DNA of 64,000 bases from contig JBCAML010000001.1 of the NCBI GenBank assembly GCA_038503075.1, forward strand, positions 186,001 to 250,000. Reading direction: 5' to 3'. The position numbers and the translations under genes are program-made. Numbering within the stretch: position 1 is the stretch's first letter; each line of letters opens with the position of its first letter. The notes beneath the pieces are model-generated. The model saw only the letters and a list, made by a program, of their open reading frames with translations. It searched no databases and was not told the DNA's origin. The stretch comes from Gyromitra esculenta (Eukaryota > Ascomycota > Pezizomycetes > Pezizales > Discinaceae). This document shows, one piece after another, positions 1-13,125 of the stretch.

Positions 1-3000
1 TCCTCCCCCCTACCTTTTCTTGCGCAAGAGTCATAATCTGTACCTAGTTTTTGGTCTCGCGGAGATTTTTCGAAAAACGGTCAGGATACCCCAATATTCG
101 GCCCGGACCCTGTCACTCGCATGCGTTTCTAAAAGTCCTGCATTTCATTGACTCGGAGGCTTTTTGTTCTCTTCTTCCCTTGCATCGTGTATGCACGTGG
201 GACTTCCAACCAAACCGCAATCAACCCCCCGCCAAGCCAATTACAACGGTCATGGCATATCACTCAGCCCGATTGCATCAAGCAAGGAGAAGGCCCCCTC
301 CCCGTCCATGCAGAAACTGTTAACGGGATGAGAGAGACGCAGAATGTATTCTCCCTCCCCTCCCCCCCTTCGGTGACACAACACTCATTCGGGTAGATTT
401 CTTGGCAATTGTTTAAAAAAGAAAAAAAAGGGGAGGGCGATTAAAAATACTTACATTATGTATGTAATGTGCCACTGCTCCCCTCTCCTCCCAGCGCTCC
501 CGTTTATGACGTCTACATATAGGTCATCGTGCGTTTAAAAAAACAGCCCATGGCTGTAGATACCCGTTGGAAAGAAAAAAAAACAACCAATAACCTGTTT
601 ATAGGTTCGGTCCCGCCAACACCGTAGTGCAGTCCGCATCGCCCGCCAATATTATATTTCGCCCTGCTAAAATCACTGAGGAGGGGGAGGAGGGGAGGGA
701 ATCCTTCTATGCAGGGCTCCCCTCCCCAGTAACTTGTACATAACTATCCCATTACAGCGAAACTTGAGTAACTTTTAACTACCTATCTAACCCACAGACC
801 CTAAAAAGTAGAAGTGTACATGAAGTTGACGTATTAGACTGCTAGAGCGAGATGTCTCCAGCCAATCAGATCGATGGCTTTTTTGGCTTATTTTTTTTAT
901 TTTTTTTAAATGCTCAGGTTAGGATACTTATTGACCTGGCACGAGCTACATGACTTGCATGTTGCATGACAGCAAACGACGATAGTGGGGAAAAAAGAAC
1001 CTCCCCCCTTCCCCCTCGGATCCAGCCCCACGCAAACTGCGATGGAAAATCATAGCCTGTTTGGGGGAGGGGGGGAGGGAGGCTAACACTCGATTCGATC
1101 TATAGATCATGGTCAAATGAAATCGTGTGTTTTAGATCTTAAATACTAAATCTTGATTTGGTTTAAGGGGGTGAGATGAGTGGTAATGGCTATATAGTAG
1201 CCAAGTCAAGTCACTGATCGAACCTAATTGCTTAGCCCCCGAACAACACGATTGTAGAAATATCCTGTTAAGTGGTACGTGCACGGTGATTGGACAGGAG
1301 TTGCGCGATTAGTTGATGATGATGGGGTGGGAGTTTCGTCGGGAGAATAGTGTAATTCGGCTACACAACCAGAAAGGAAAAAAAAAAAAGGAATACCGAG
1401 CTAGGCACCGCGGAAAATAAAATAAAAGCTTAAGAAGCAAAAAAAAAAAGGATATATGCTCCGAGATTGAAATCAGCACTAATCCCTGAGCCCCCTCCCT
1501 GGAAAGCATGGAGTTACGTAGTCCGGACGCGTCGACAGCTAATCTTTTGGTATGTCATGATCGCCGTACGCGTATGTATTGTACCGTGGTTAATCAAGTT
1601 TTAAGCTATCTGTTTAAAAAAAGGTTGATGTGCACGGCCGCCGGAGGGGGGGAGAGATGCTTAAGGGTTTTGCGCGGGGCTTTGGGCTCTTGGTGTGTGG
1701 CTTGTACGGTGCTGCATATTCTTGTTTGAGCTGCAATTAGTTTTTGCAAGTACCACGAGCTGCGGTTCACCTCCGCTACTAAACCACATTCTGTTCTTGC
1801 GGTTGACTGTGCGTAAATATTAGATAACTAAGCAGTAGTTCAGTTAATTGTCTAGCGATTGCGCCCTGATAATTACGAACAAGGTAATTCCATACAATCA
1901 TTTATCCATTCGAGGTATGGCTCTTAATGAGTGATTTAGTGTCATAGCCATTTCACATTTCACTCGATACAAAGGAGGCTAGTATTCTTAAGTTGCTACT
2001 GGAGCATAAAGAAACTGCGCGATCAGGTGGGGCGTAGAGAAAGCAGACTGCTGGGGAATGAAAGCCTAGGAAGACGTGAAATGGGTACCTTACCATTGCT
2101 GCAGCTGCAGTTGATGTATGAACATTCCGCAGAAAAACTCAATCTTCTCAATCCTGCAAAGAGCGAGGTATGGTTGGGAATTGCGTTGGGTGCAGTAACC
2201 GTAACGTCCAGTTCTAAAAAGAATATAGATATTTAGGTGAGCTTTCTTTGCTTATGGCTACCACTTGAACCTCAACTCTCCACAGCCAACTCACAGCGTT
2301 GCAGGACTGCTATTCTCGCTAATTTGATTCGAGGGTTGCACTGTAGTTAATTTATATTTTTTTAGGTCCGAGATAGAAATCACAGTTAGAGTCATCGACT
2401 GATTGGTTCAATTAGACCCCTCTACAGTAAGGTTGCCTCGAGCTTGAACATCTACTACGACTGCAACTCATATCATAATCTCTAGACATAAAAGAAAGGC
2501 TTAAGAGTCTCGTGCGCCGAGAAAAAAAAAACTTAAAAATTTCCTCATTGAGAACATAAGACGAACTATCCAGCAGGACATTAGTCGATTATTAATCCAT
2601 TTTCGCTACCTGAGCCAATCCAAGCCTGTCACAATCCCACGAGAGCATGTTCTAACCCAATAAAATGCGTTACCGTGTACCAATGCTCCCATTGATAACG
2701 TGCAGGATGCGTACTAGCATAATCTAAAAAATTTCTCACCAATTTTTTTTTTAGACGGTGCTTGACCTGGTGTAGGAATTAATCGAATATCTGCGGTGGC
2801 TTGCATATGTATCTTGTTGTCTGCCAGGCAGTTATAGTCTGGGAATTTAGAATCCTTCGAGAATATCTGCGGCGTGGATGGTGATTGGATTTGCAAAGTG
2901 TGGAGAGTTCGAGGTTCGCACGATACATATGCGTACTAGGATGACTGCGTCTTTGCCGACATGGTGAATAGGCAATGCGATCTCGATGGGGTGGTTGTGT

Positions 3001-5039
3001 TCTCTACTGAGGTTTGGTAGAGGTAGATTTGTGCTATCCTGTAGACCGCGGAAGTGTGTTAGTATGCCAGAAATGGTGCTATCTGCTTACAAGTCGCCAG
3101 CACAACTCACGCAACACTCACAGTGCTTCCATGGTTCGTATGTCTCAACAGTTATGCGAAGCACTAGGATCTTTTTTGCCTTCTGGCTCTTTGCGGGGAT
3201 AAAGTTGGGATACAGCTGTACAGGTAGTTAGATGGCAGTCTGGATTGTGTCACCCCCACATACACGAATATCTCACTTCATCGGCAAAATTACCCAATAT
3301 TCTTCGCTATTGAGTTACTCGAGCCTGCTGAGTCTTCTCTCAATATAATGTTTGCTGGTAGGAATTGTCGGCTGTATAATTGACGTTCTTGGGTTTTGAG
3401 GGTTCCACCGGCCACACGTGGTCATAGCGTCGCAATCACCGATCTAATCGTCCCGCAAAAGCAAATCTCTACATTTGGGTTATCTTGTTCAGGCTTCGTT
3501 GGGCCCAGAAGTTAGAACCCGAGATGCAGAAGGCAGAAAGTGAAAGCTAACAATCATGAAATATCACTCGATTTTAAGACATGTCCCACCGATTACTATT
3601 TCTTTATCTATTCGACACGCCACTAAAAACACACACTTCGGATATAAGTCCCGCAGGAATCACATCTTGAGGGTTTATGCGTCTTTGATTTCCATCCATG
3701 CGCAGAGAATGCATAGAACGATACGGTTCGATTTCCGATCTAGTATGCACAAAGTAATAACAGCACCACGAGGAAGTTCGAAAACCACCAGCTCAAAGCA
3801 GCAGAAGCATCTTAGATTTACTGAGATCACAAAATGCACACTAACAGAAGCCTTATAAGGCTAATTCGAGAAGGCGAGAGGAGCATAAAAGCACAGCGAG
3901 CCGTTCCACCGGATACTGACAGCCCAGATGCGCGCAGAGTGATTTATTATCATGTCACAAGGTGCTTATGGGCTTCCGCATCTCATTCGTAACCGTTTAG
4001 ACGTTGCTCTGATGCTGCATTCTTATACGGGGGTTGCACTGCACTCGGCACAAACCACATTAATGATTATGAGATATTTTGACCGACCACGAGCATATAT
4101 CAGCGTTGATTAGTCTCAGCCCATAGTCGTTTAGCAGTCACAAATCTTGCATGCATAAGCCTTGAGCAGCCCTAAGATGAAGATAGAACACCCAGCGTAT
4201 GGGAATGCTACTTGACTAAAAAAGTTTAAGCATCTAGGCCTCCTGGGCCCCGAACACCTGGCTAGAGCTCAGGTAGAACACCCACGTGTACATCTTACAC
4301 AAACGTAAATGTAGCCCGAAAATGTATGTTTATCTAGCATCGTAAGATTAAGTTTCTCAGCCTTGCAGGTTTCCGGCAACTATAGTCGTTGGAAAATTTA
4401 AATAGGACCAATGGAATCACGATCCCACAGGAAAGGCGATGGAGAAAAGTTTTCGCTCTCGTAAGCAACGTGCGCCGGTTTTGTGTCTCCTGACACTAAC
4501 CAGCTGCCATACAATCTTTTCTTCGGAACTCTCGGGAAATAAGGACGGGAGGTGAAGCCTAGACGTTAATAAAGGTATCCAGAAATGGAGCGCAAGCAAG
4601 GGGCATATATTCCTATAATTTTTCGACCCGGCAGAGCGGATTGCTCTATTAACTATGGAGAGAGGTTAATTAAAGAGTTGATTAGAGTGTTAAGGGTTGG
4701 GGAAATTAGTGGATAGTCCAGGTTAATTATCTTGGTGTGATATTATGATAACCTATGCATGAGTGACTTTAGTTTATACTGTTGAACGAAAGTTAATGAG
4801 GCATGGATAGTTTAACTAGGATGAGATATCTCTCCTTGAGGTCGGCCCGATCACGCATATATCACGGGGAGAGGCTTCGCACGTGTTTAGCATCTGTAGG
4901 TATGCCCTAAGACAGTCCCTATGAGCTACAAGTCTCTTTAGTACTCACAACTACACTATGGCCTACAAGTTATACATACCTAATAGGTAAGCAAACAACT
5001 TACCTAATCTGCTCTGCATAGAATATCACTCGATGTGAA
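1..5039. other. gene-free stretch
   Basis: I see no supportable gene here. Open frames are short, lack family resemblance and do not join through plausible introns. The sequence has many runs of C/T or A/G (for example around 660-730, 1000-1080 and 350-440) and A-rich tracts, which is typical of fungal intergenic DNA. Confidence 0.6.
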
Positions 5040-5040
5040 T

Positions 5041-5450
5041 AGCGCGCTAAATGTTGGAGAAGCTTCCTAATATGGGGTGCCTCCACGGGTGTGGCTTCGG
5101 AGTCGGAAATGATTGAGAGACAGGTACCCGAGCGCACGGGTACTTGGGCGCTCAGAGAGCTATTTAGATAGGGGCCGTATGCCCACCTCAAGCAAGAAAG
5201 CAAGCCTAAGCAATACAAGCAACCGAGTCCTCTATTCCTCCCTACGCCCCAATATCACAACACTAAATATTGGAAAAGCTTCCTAATACGGGGGTCCTTT
5301 GGGCGTGGCTTCGAGAGCCGGAAATTAGTGAGAGACACGGGCCTAAGCACAAAGGCACCTGGGGGCTATTATCCATGTATACGTACGAGGGCGCGTTATC
5401 AGCCTCTGGAGAAGCAAGCAATACAATCAATCAATCTTGTTCGTCCCTAC
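5041..5450. repeat. diverged tandem duplication of about 200 bp
   Basis: A block beginning near 5045 (sharing TTGGAGAAGCTTCCTAATA) recurs from about 5262 (TTGGAAAAGCTTCCTAATA). Both copies then share, in the same order, a GGGTGTGGCTTCG/GGGCGTGGCTTCG segment, a GTCGGAAAT/GCCGGAAAT segment, a GAGAGACA segment and later an AAGCAAGC/AAGCAATACAA segment. Copies are clearly diverged by point changes and small indels. It lies just downstream of the monooxygenase gene. No coding function is seen. Confidence 0.6.
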
Positions 5451-5569
5451 TTTTTCGGCACTAAACTCACAAACAACTCAAAACTCAAAATATGTCCGCT
5501 ACACACAAGCTCTAGGGAATAAACTAGATAAACAAACCCCCAATACTGAATTTCTGCAATGCGTATATA

Positions 5570-7703
5570 TCAAACAACCTTCAAAACCCCCTTTAAGAAC
5601 GCCACCACCTCCTTCTCCCCTTCCTCAAGTCCAGCAACAATACCAACATACCCGTCCGGCCTCACCACCACCAATGCCCCTTTACCAACATCCACACCCC
5701 ATGTCTTATAAACCTCCCCAAAATGGTCGCCCAGAACAAGCCACTCACTCATCTCCCTTACACACTCTGGGAAATCCGTCCACTCTAGTCCCCCCCGATC
5801 CCCAGGGAAGATTACCACCGTCTCGACAACACCCTCCGCAAAATACAATGGCACAGTCCCAACAAGGGCCGTAAGTGATCCCGAGAAAGCCGCCGGATCA
5901 TCTCTAAACTGTGCTGGTAGCAACATAATAATACGGTACCGCCCCGTTGACGGAATATCATCATGAATATCCCTCGGATTCGCATCAGCGAACCGTTTAG
6001 TCTTCACGTTCAACAACCTTCGTCCCGGAACCAACAGCCCCATCTCGGGCAATACCCCGGTTTCTAGAATCTTCCCTTTTTCCGGCTCTTTGGCGACTAT
6101 GAGGCCTTCAACATATCGGATTCCACACCCGCTCGTGAACCCGCTTCCGGTACTGAAAACGTCAACGAATTGCTCATGTGTTAGCCCTGTCTCCCCGTCC
6201 CCGATCTTACCCGAGAACATGGATGAGAATTTAGTGTCGAACTCGATGAGCTGGCGGGCGATGTCGAGACGCTCTAATTCGTATGTGGCGATAAGGTCGT
6301 TAGGGGTTGGGGTTAGGCCATTGAGGGCGTGCGCGAGTTTCCAGGAGAGGTTGTAGCCGTCCATCATTGATACGTTCATTCCTTGTCCTGCCTTTGGTGA
6401 GTGTGTATGGCAGGCATCGCCAGCAATGTGGACGCGGAGGACTCCGTGGGCGTCAGGGAGAGAGAATTTCGGGGTTGCGCGTTGGCCGATTTGGTATGCG
6501 GCCCACCAGTCGACTTCGCCGAATTCGATCTTGTAGGGGGAAAGGACTTTTTTAGTCTGTGTTACGATACGTTCTAGGGATACTTTCTCTCTTCGTTTTT
6601 TGGCATGGGTTTTTGCGTCTGAGGTTTTAAGGGATTCTGGAGGTGGAATTTCGGTGGCGATTGTGGGGTCGCGCTCTACTTCGTCCTCCATTTGGCAGTA
6701 GATACGAGTGAGGACTTTCTTGCCAGATACGTGTTCACGAGGTATTATCATGATTGAACCTGTGCTTGAGTGCTATATTAAGGGATGAGTGTCAGCATTT
6801 GCGAGTTTTAACGGGGGCCCGGGAGGCTATACAATAGCACATCTTTTTCTGATGTCTGGGAAATCAGTCTTGACAATAGAGTCCATTACACCCCTAAACT
6901 CGAGCATATGTTAGACTTTAATCGGCCTTATCAGAAGAACTAGGAGATCGACTAACCAAACATGATCCGTATGATCACCAACCAACTTCAACCCCATTCC
7001 CTCCCTCACTACACTGTGTGCCCCATCTGCGCCAACCAAATACTTCGCTCTAACAACCCTCTCCTCACCATCCTTCCCCTGCATCTTCACAAGCACCGGG
7101 AACTCCTCATCCCCATAATCAAACTCCCATCCCAACACCTTCCATCCCCTCTGCACCTTGTTCCCATTCTTCTCCAAATCCTCATTCAAAATCCTCTCAA
7201 TCCTCCCCTGATGGATCGTGACTTCATGCGGGAATCTTGCCGGCACGTTCACATCCGCTACGAATGAAGTCCTAACAATACCCTTCCCATCCTCCCCCGG
7301 ATTCCAAAAACCAACTTCATGCATCTGGCAGCCCTGCGTAAGCACCTCATGGGCAAGATCGAGTGATTGGAGGACTTCGAGGGTCCGCGGTTGGAGACCA
7401 TCGGCTTGGCCTGCATGTACTTGGTGTGATTTTTCGTCAACTGTTAGAACGCTGGTTATGCCGTAGCGTGCGAGAAGAACCGAGGTCATGATTCCGGCTG
7501 GTCCACTAGGAGCTGTTAGCGCTTTGTTTGTAGGAAATTAGGGGTGGAGTGAAGACTTACGAGCCCACGATGACGACTTCATAGCGCTCGTTTTTGGCGT
7601 CCGGTGCAGGCGGTGGAGGGGATAGTCGAGGGAGTGGGTTGAGGTGGGCTGGGTTTACGCGGGTGTCACGCAGGTCATTGGATTCTTCGACAAAGACTGG
7701 CAT
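5570..7703 (-). CDS. FAD-dependent aromatic monooxygenase (phenol 2-monooxygenase-like)
   Basis: Four exons: 7703-7561, 7505-6957, 6893-6833 and 6772-5570, with GT-AG introns of 55, 63 and 60 bp; all phases agree, giving 651 aa. The GxGxxG nucleotide-binding motif (GSGPAG) is completed across intron 1. Next come the DG motif (VGADGAHSVVRE) and the GD motif (AGDACHTHSPKAGQGMN), followed by a C-terminal thioredoxin-like region with a PGDRGG segment. This order and length fit the phenol hydroxylase branch of class A flavoprotein monooxygenases, which use NADPH, FAD and O2 to hydroxylate aromatic rings. The precise substrate cannot be told from sequence. The start at 7703 gives a short N-terminal extension before the FAD site; no signal peptide is evident. 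The gene is convergent with nothing nearby and sits beside a PLP enzyme on the same strand, suggesting an accessory catabolic or secondary-metabolic role (inference). Confidence 0.88.
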
Positions 7704-9467
7704 TTTTTTTTTAATACTCACTCGAAATCGAATTGGATTTTTGTGTCTTTGCGTTGATTTGGCATTCGATTTCAAGTTGGGATAAGCAAGGCCTTTATTC
7801 GTACGATTTCACATAAGGGAATGCTAGTTGGCGGCTATTCAGACAATTTACCCCTGGGGCCTAGGCTCATGATCCTTGAGAAACTCAGGGACGTTCGAAA
7901 GAAAGTTCGGATGATATTTTGTCTCTCTTGATTATATCGACATTGGTAAGGTGGGTCCGTGGCTTATGGGTTACAGGTGGCATGGCCCTCACGGGCCTCT
8001 GGTGCGGGGTTATTGGCGAGAGCGGAAGTTCAGGGATTTCCGAAAAAGGTGTAGATCGCCCCGGGTGAACCGCGAGAGGGGTATGAAGGGGTTTGTAGAT
8101 GGTGTGGTGATGGGATTGTGCATGAAGAATTGGCAATGGTGAGATGCTGTCTCGGGGGTGGAAGCTGATTAACGAATCGTAATCGTTGGAAAGCACGATT
8201 TAGGGCCTCACGATGTATGCAGCTAGCCGAGGCCATCGAGGTAGTATGACGTACTGGCCCCTTGATAATCATTATCCAATATTATCTCAGCACTAGAGTT
8301 CTTCTAGAGTATATGCCTTTTTCTTAATTGGAAGTTTTGTATGGCTGATTCGGGGTTGGTAGGTCTTACTATGGTGATGAGACAAAACCACCACTCATAA
8401 ACCATCACTCGTATCGTGGGAAATTGCCACTGTTGAAATAGGCGGATGGGTACCAAGGGTAGTAAATTGCTTGATTGCCTGCTCGCTCTCCTGCCTGCGC
8501 ACCCAGTCTATCGCTTGCTTCTCTACCCGCAAACGTTCCCGTACCATTTCCTATTCTAAACCGTACCCCGATGTCTTTGCCCAAGCCTGCATGCCGAGGC
8601 CGGCGCCGAGAGAGACAGCTCACTTGAGCGCCAGAGCCCGTACCTATTGGGAAGCCATTTCCAACAACCATTAGTGCAACACAGGTTTCATGGGGCGCGA
8701 AAGATACCAAACTCACTAACCATCTAGGCCTCAACATATCGTCTTAGTAGTAGAGGGTGGGTGCGTGGGTGCGTGCTAATATTGTATGTGATCGGTTGAA
8801 CTATGTGAGCTCTAATATGGGAAGGATGCTAAACGAGAGATATGTAAGTGTTATCGATTGTAACAGCGAAGAACCAATCTACTTACTTTAACTTCGGGAA
8901 CTTGCACTGCGTGTAAACCATAAGAACGTGCCAGAACTGAGTGACAGCCAAATCCAACGTAGACTCCGTCGACGAGATTGACTATGTGACTTGGATTAGG
9001 AAGCTGATGAGGGATACGTGTAGTGAGGGACGATGGGTTGTGATTAGAAGGGTAGACTTGAAACTCGCTAAATGTTACCGCAATTGGTGTATGAGGTTGT
9101 TCCGTGCTCGATCCCTCGGTGGTCTAAATAATTACATGCACATGTACTTTAACTCAAGAATCTCTCCCCTACCCGAGGTTGATCTTTACTAAGTATTGCG
9201 TCTAAGCGTCTAAGAAGCGCCGTCGGGTGGCGCCAAATTTGTTAGAAATGATACCGGCGATTTTTGGGAGGATGCACATCCGTATCTAATATTACCACGA
9301 ATACAGTTATGCATAGCCATTTAGGTCCTAAAGACAACACGCAACGAATCTATAGCAGAGGGTCTTTTAAAAGCCTAGAATGGGCAAGCATAAAAACTGC
9401 CAATGTTTAATCGAAAAAGTCTACAGCCCAAATCTCTCCAGATAGCCAAACAAATAGTCTAAACAAC
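7704..9467. other. intergenic stretch
   Basis: No supportable gene. A 110-codon minus-strand frame at 8405-8737 and shorter frames have no recognisable domain, and no splicing partner was found. Confidence 0.5.
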
Positions 9468-11128
9468 CTACAGGTACTCCTTTCTACCCACCCTCTCACA
9501 CATCTTCTCCAACAAATCAGCGCCAAATTCAAAATCGCTCGTCTCCAAGTAAATCTGCCCGCTAACCCTCACAAACCATCTGCCACCATAAAACATGACC
9601 GGAATAGCCGTATTAAACTCCTTCCGAATAGTATCCATAATATACGCCCTAACCTTCTCAGCATGCTCGCTCTCCACCTCCACTTCACCTTTCCCAGCTT
9701 TCCCTTTCCCTAAAGCGATCGGAAGCCGAACGTTATACAAACAACAATCCCCATTCTCCCTGTCCAAGACCTCAGTACCTAACCTCTTCGCAATGAGCTC
9801 GGCACCAGCTTTCCCAATCTTGTGGGCGTACTTCATTATCTTTTCTTCGCCGCCGCAGACTTGTTCCCTGAAGCGCAATGCGGCAGGAACGCAGAGCGTC
9901 GGCGAGCAATCTACAGTGCCAACAAACTCAAACATGGTAATGAAATCCGACTTGAGCTCTGAGCCAAGCGGGTTCGGATATGAATCCCCCGAAAGCGATA
10001 CAAACCCGTGAGAGGTTGGTAGAGTAGACCGGATGAGTGCCTGGTTACGAAGCGGAACATGAAAAACCGCACATCCGCGAGGAACATACAACCACCTTAC
10101 ACCGCGATATTAGAATTCCCCAAACACCTATATATAAAAAAGCAAATAACACGCAGTGGGGGGGACATACTTATGGCAATTGCTGACGAAAAAATCAACA
10201 TCCAGCTTCCCCAGATCCAATGGGATATGTCCAACCCCATGCGCGCCATCCACCAACGATAGAACACCTAGCTCTTTACACACCGCCGCGAACCTCTCGA
10301 ACGGGAGTCGGACACCAGGCATACTCACGATCGTATCGAATATCGCAATTTTGACATTCGATCCGTTCTTCTGCTCCCGCTCTATCGTCTCGCGGAAGCG
10401 CTTCACTAGTTCATCGTCGCTGAGGGGGAGCGTTGCCTCGATCTTCACGCCTACAACTGAGGTTGATTCCTCGAGGTATTGAATAGTCTTGCCGCAAGCG
10501 CCGTATATGAAGTCGAAAAACACGATCTTGTCACCGGGGGAGTATTTTAGCGAGCGGAGCACTGTGTTAACGCCGGTTGTGGAGTTTGCGACGAATACTA
10601 TTTCTTCGACTGGGACGTGGAGGTAGGATGCCATTGCTTCGCGGGACTTGTCGAGGAGGAGGGGGTAGGTTGTTAGAATGAACTCGTCTGTTCGGGTCTC
10701 GGATGCCAATTGGAAAGTCTGCAATGCGTTGCGGACGGGTTTGGGGTGGGTTCCAAAGGCGCCTGAGTTGGTTAGTTGTGAGTGGTGATTCTGTTAAGGG
10801 TGGAGATGTTGATAGTGAAATGTAAAAGTTACGGTGCTTAAAGGGAATTATGGGACGGAGTAAATTGACAGAAAATGGGCACATTGGTATAACCAAAAAA
10901 CGGAACCTAAAGATTTAATGTGTAGGTTTGTGTAGAATGGGCAAATACAAAATACCCTCGTCAAGATTTGCAGATAAGTTCAAGCAGATTATAATACACA
11001 CCATGATTCAGATTGATCCACTTATCATCGAAGTGAAAGTATTTCCTCATGCTATGGCCAAACTCAGGTTCTAATGAGAGCTGCGAAATCCCGGACACGA
11101 GCTTATCGTAACTATCGAGGTTCGACAT
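9468..11128 (-). CDS. class V PLP-dependent aminotransferase (isopenicillin N epimerase / cysteine desulfurase fold)
   Basis: Three exons: 11128-11002, 10762-10171 and 10095-9468, with introns of 239 and 75 bp, giving 448 aa. Joining the exons restores a typical fold-type I N-terminus (INLNHG then GAFGTHPKPV) and the PLP-lysine segment FVSNCHK-WLYVPRG, whose Lys codon is split by intron 2. Upstream in exon 2 are the cofactor-contact motifs STTGVN and VDGAHGVGHIPLD. The C-terminal exon has the small domain ending in RVSGQIYLETSDFEF. Family members act as epimerases, desulfurases or lyases on amino acids; the exact reaction is unknown. No targeting signal is apparent. It is co-directional with the upstream-lying FAD monooxygenase, but 1.8 kb of empty DNA separates them. 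Confidence 0.85.
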
Positions 11129-13125
11129 TTTGTGATTGTGAATAGGGCAAATTGATATATAGCTAATTGATATATTCCAGCTATCAGACCGATCAGCTTG
11201 TTGATTTAATTGACTATTGGAATACGATGTCTTGTGAAGAATTGCACTCACTTGCAGTTGGGGTTTTATATCAACAATCAACAGAGGTTGAAGTGGGGGA
11301 GTATACGTATGACTCGTTCGTTGTTGCGATGGTTTGTAATCTAAGTGTTTGGTTGATCTACCTACCTATTGCGGTTAGCCTAATGCTGCAGCGCAAGAAC
11401 TGATAAGGTGTACCTATATGTGGCCCTATAGTGCAACCGAGGTCTAAGAGCATGCCAGAAATTTGGCAACGCATGATTTGAGACCATGTTTCATACCCGG
11501 TATGTTTTTTTCCTAGCTGTGCTGACCAGATCACCATCACCATACTTTTCAAATCCCTATTCCTCCATGGAAGTTTGTCCAATTCACAAAAACTCTCTGA
11601 TAATATCAAATTCATCTAGTAGAGATTGTCTGATTAGAGTCACCTTATCATAATTCGACCTACTCTAGGAGTAGACCACTAAAAATAGGGTACACTATAT
11701 TTGCTTCACCGGTACCATAGTACCCAAAATAGTTTAGATTTTCTTCCTTTACTTCAACTGCCGTGGTTGTAATTAGTAAGGCGATGCGAGAGGAAATACT
11801 GACGTTCGACTGCATTCTATTATTCTGGCTGAGGTTCTTCCAGTTGAAGCAATTTTCACGGAATATCAAAGTATATATAGAGTGAGTTGGGATGCAGAAA
11901 TATATCCTTACTAATTTGTTCCTACGGGCGCCGGCCGACACTAAATTTTTAGGCTCAACTTTCAATTGCAGCGCTATCTACCAAGGCAACAACATATCGG
12001 ATTCCCTTCGGTTCAATTTTTCCACTGGCGTGAATGCTGGAGAAAGATTACCATCGATATCTCTTTACGCTAGCAAGTTTCTAAATGACGGACTACACTG
12101 AAACGAAACTACACATAGGGAAGGAAAATACGGAGAAATTAGTAGTTAGCCTCACCAATCATATATCTGCGATTCCTAGGCATTCTGTTGCTACATGTAT
12201 ATGTACATAGACGCCATATCCCTAGAGTTTAGGCCTCGAGTCACTAGAAAGGGTCTCGGAAGGCAAGGAAACTAGAGGCTTCCCTTTCTATATTAGTCTC
12301 TCAAGTAGGTTCGTACAATAACACTAAGAATAGAAATACAATAAATACACGTATAGTTAATCTACACGCTACTTAAAAACAACGATGATGCTAAAAGAGG
12401 CCTTCAATCTAATACAAAACCAATTCCGGCGATCACATAAGACAAACCAAGTACAATAGATCAAGTTAGGTATACTCTATACCTAGTGTATCGTATCAAA
12501 AAGTGTATATCTGAAGTTTACTCCTTTAAAATGCAGTTGTTGCTTCGGGGGAATCTCACCCCGATGCGCTTATAGCATCAGACTTGCGCTTAACAACAGC
12601 AATGCTACCCCATAACGTATCCTATGCGACAGGAAAGCAGTTATGATGATTATCTCTTGTATCTAGATAATATATATGCACGTATTGCCATACGTATACA
12701 TCATAGGTCCCAAAAGATCTTAGTCTGACGCGAAGACCCAACCGTTAACCTAAGACCTAAGCTATCTACGACACACATAAAGAGATTGCAAGGGAATCGC
12801 GTTCTATTAAGCCAAAACAATCACGGAGAAACTACTGATATATATGTCACAGAAGCTTCCTAAACCTTGAGGTTACACGCAACTGCGTGGAGCAGCCTGT
12901 AAAATTGCTCCAAGTTCGCTAGTTCCCGGTAAAAATCCGCATAATCGGAGGAAAATCCCGCCGGCCATCGTTAATTAGTATGAAATAAGCGAAACTTCGC
13001 TAAGGCGGCCAGACCCACATGTCCGCCTATACATCTTATATCATTACGGACTCGGGGAAAATATTCTTGGACACATAATAAGCTTGTGTTCGTTATTTTT
13101 CTTTTCGGGAAGTCCTATATTCACA
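11129..13125. other. intergenic stretch
   Basis: AT-rich, with no supportable coding region. A hairpin near 12545-12600 (GGGGAATCTCACCCC next to GATGCGCTTATAGCATC) looks vaguely tRNA-like on the minus strand but lacks a TTCRA T-loop. An ATG at 13084 lies upstream of the MFS start and reads in frame into it. Confidence 0.5.

Noticed and set aside
8405..8737. 110-codon minus-strand open frame
   Set aside because: No domain, no signal peptide, no splice partner; composition like surrounding DNA.
12538..12615. tRNA-like hairpins on the minus strand (GATGC...GCATC next to GGGG...CCCC)
   Set aside because: The presumptive T loop lacks TTCRA, the anticodon loop lacks U33 and no acceptor stem closes it.
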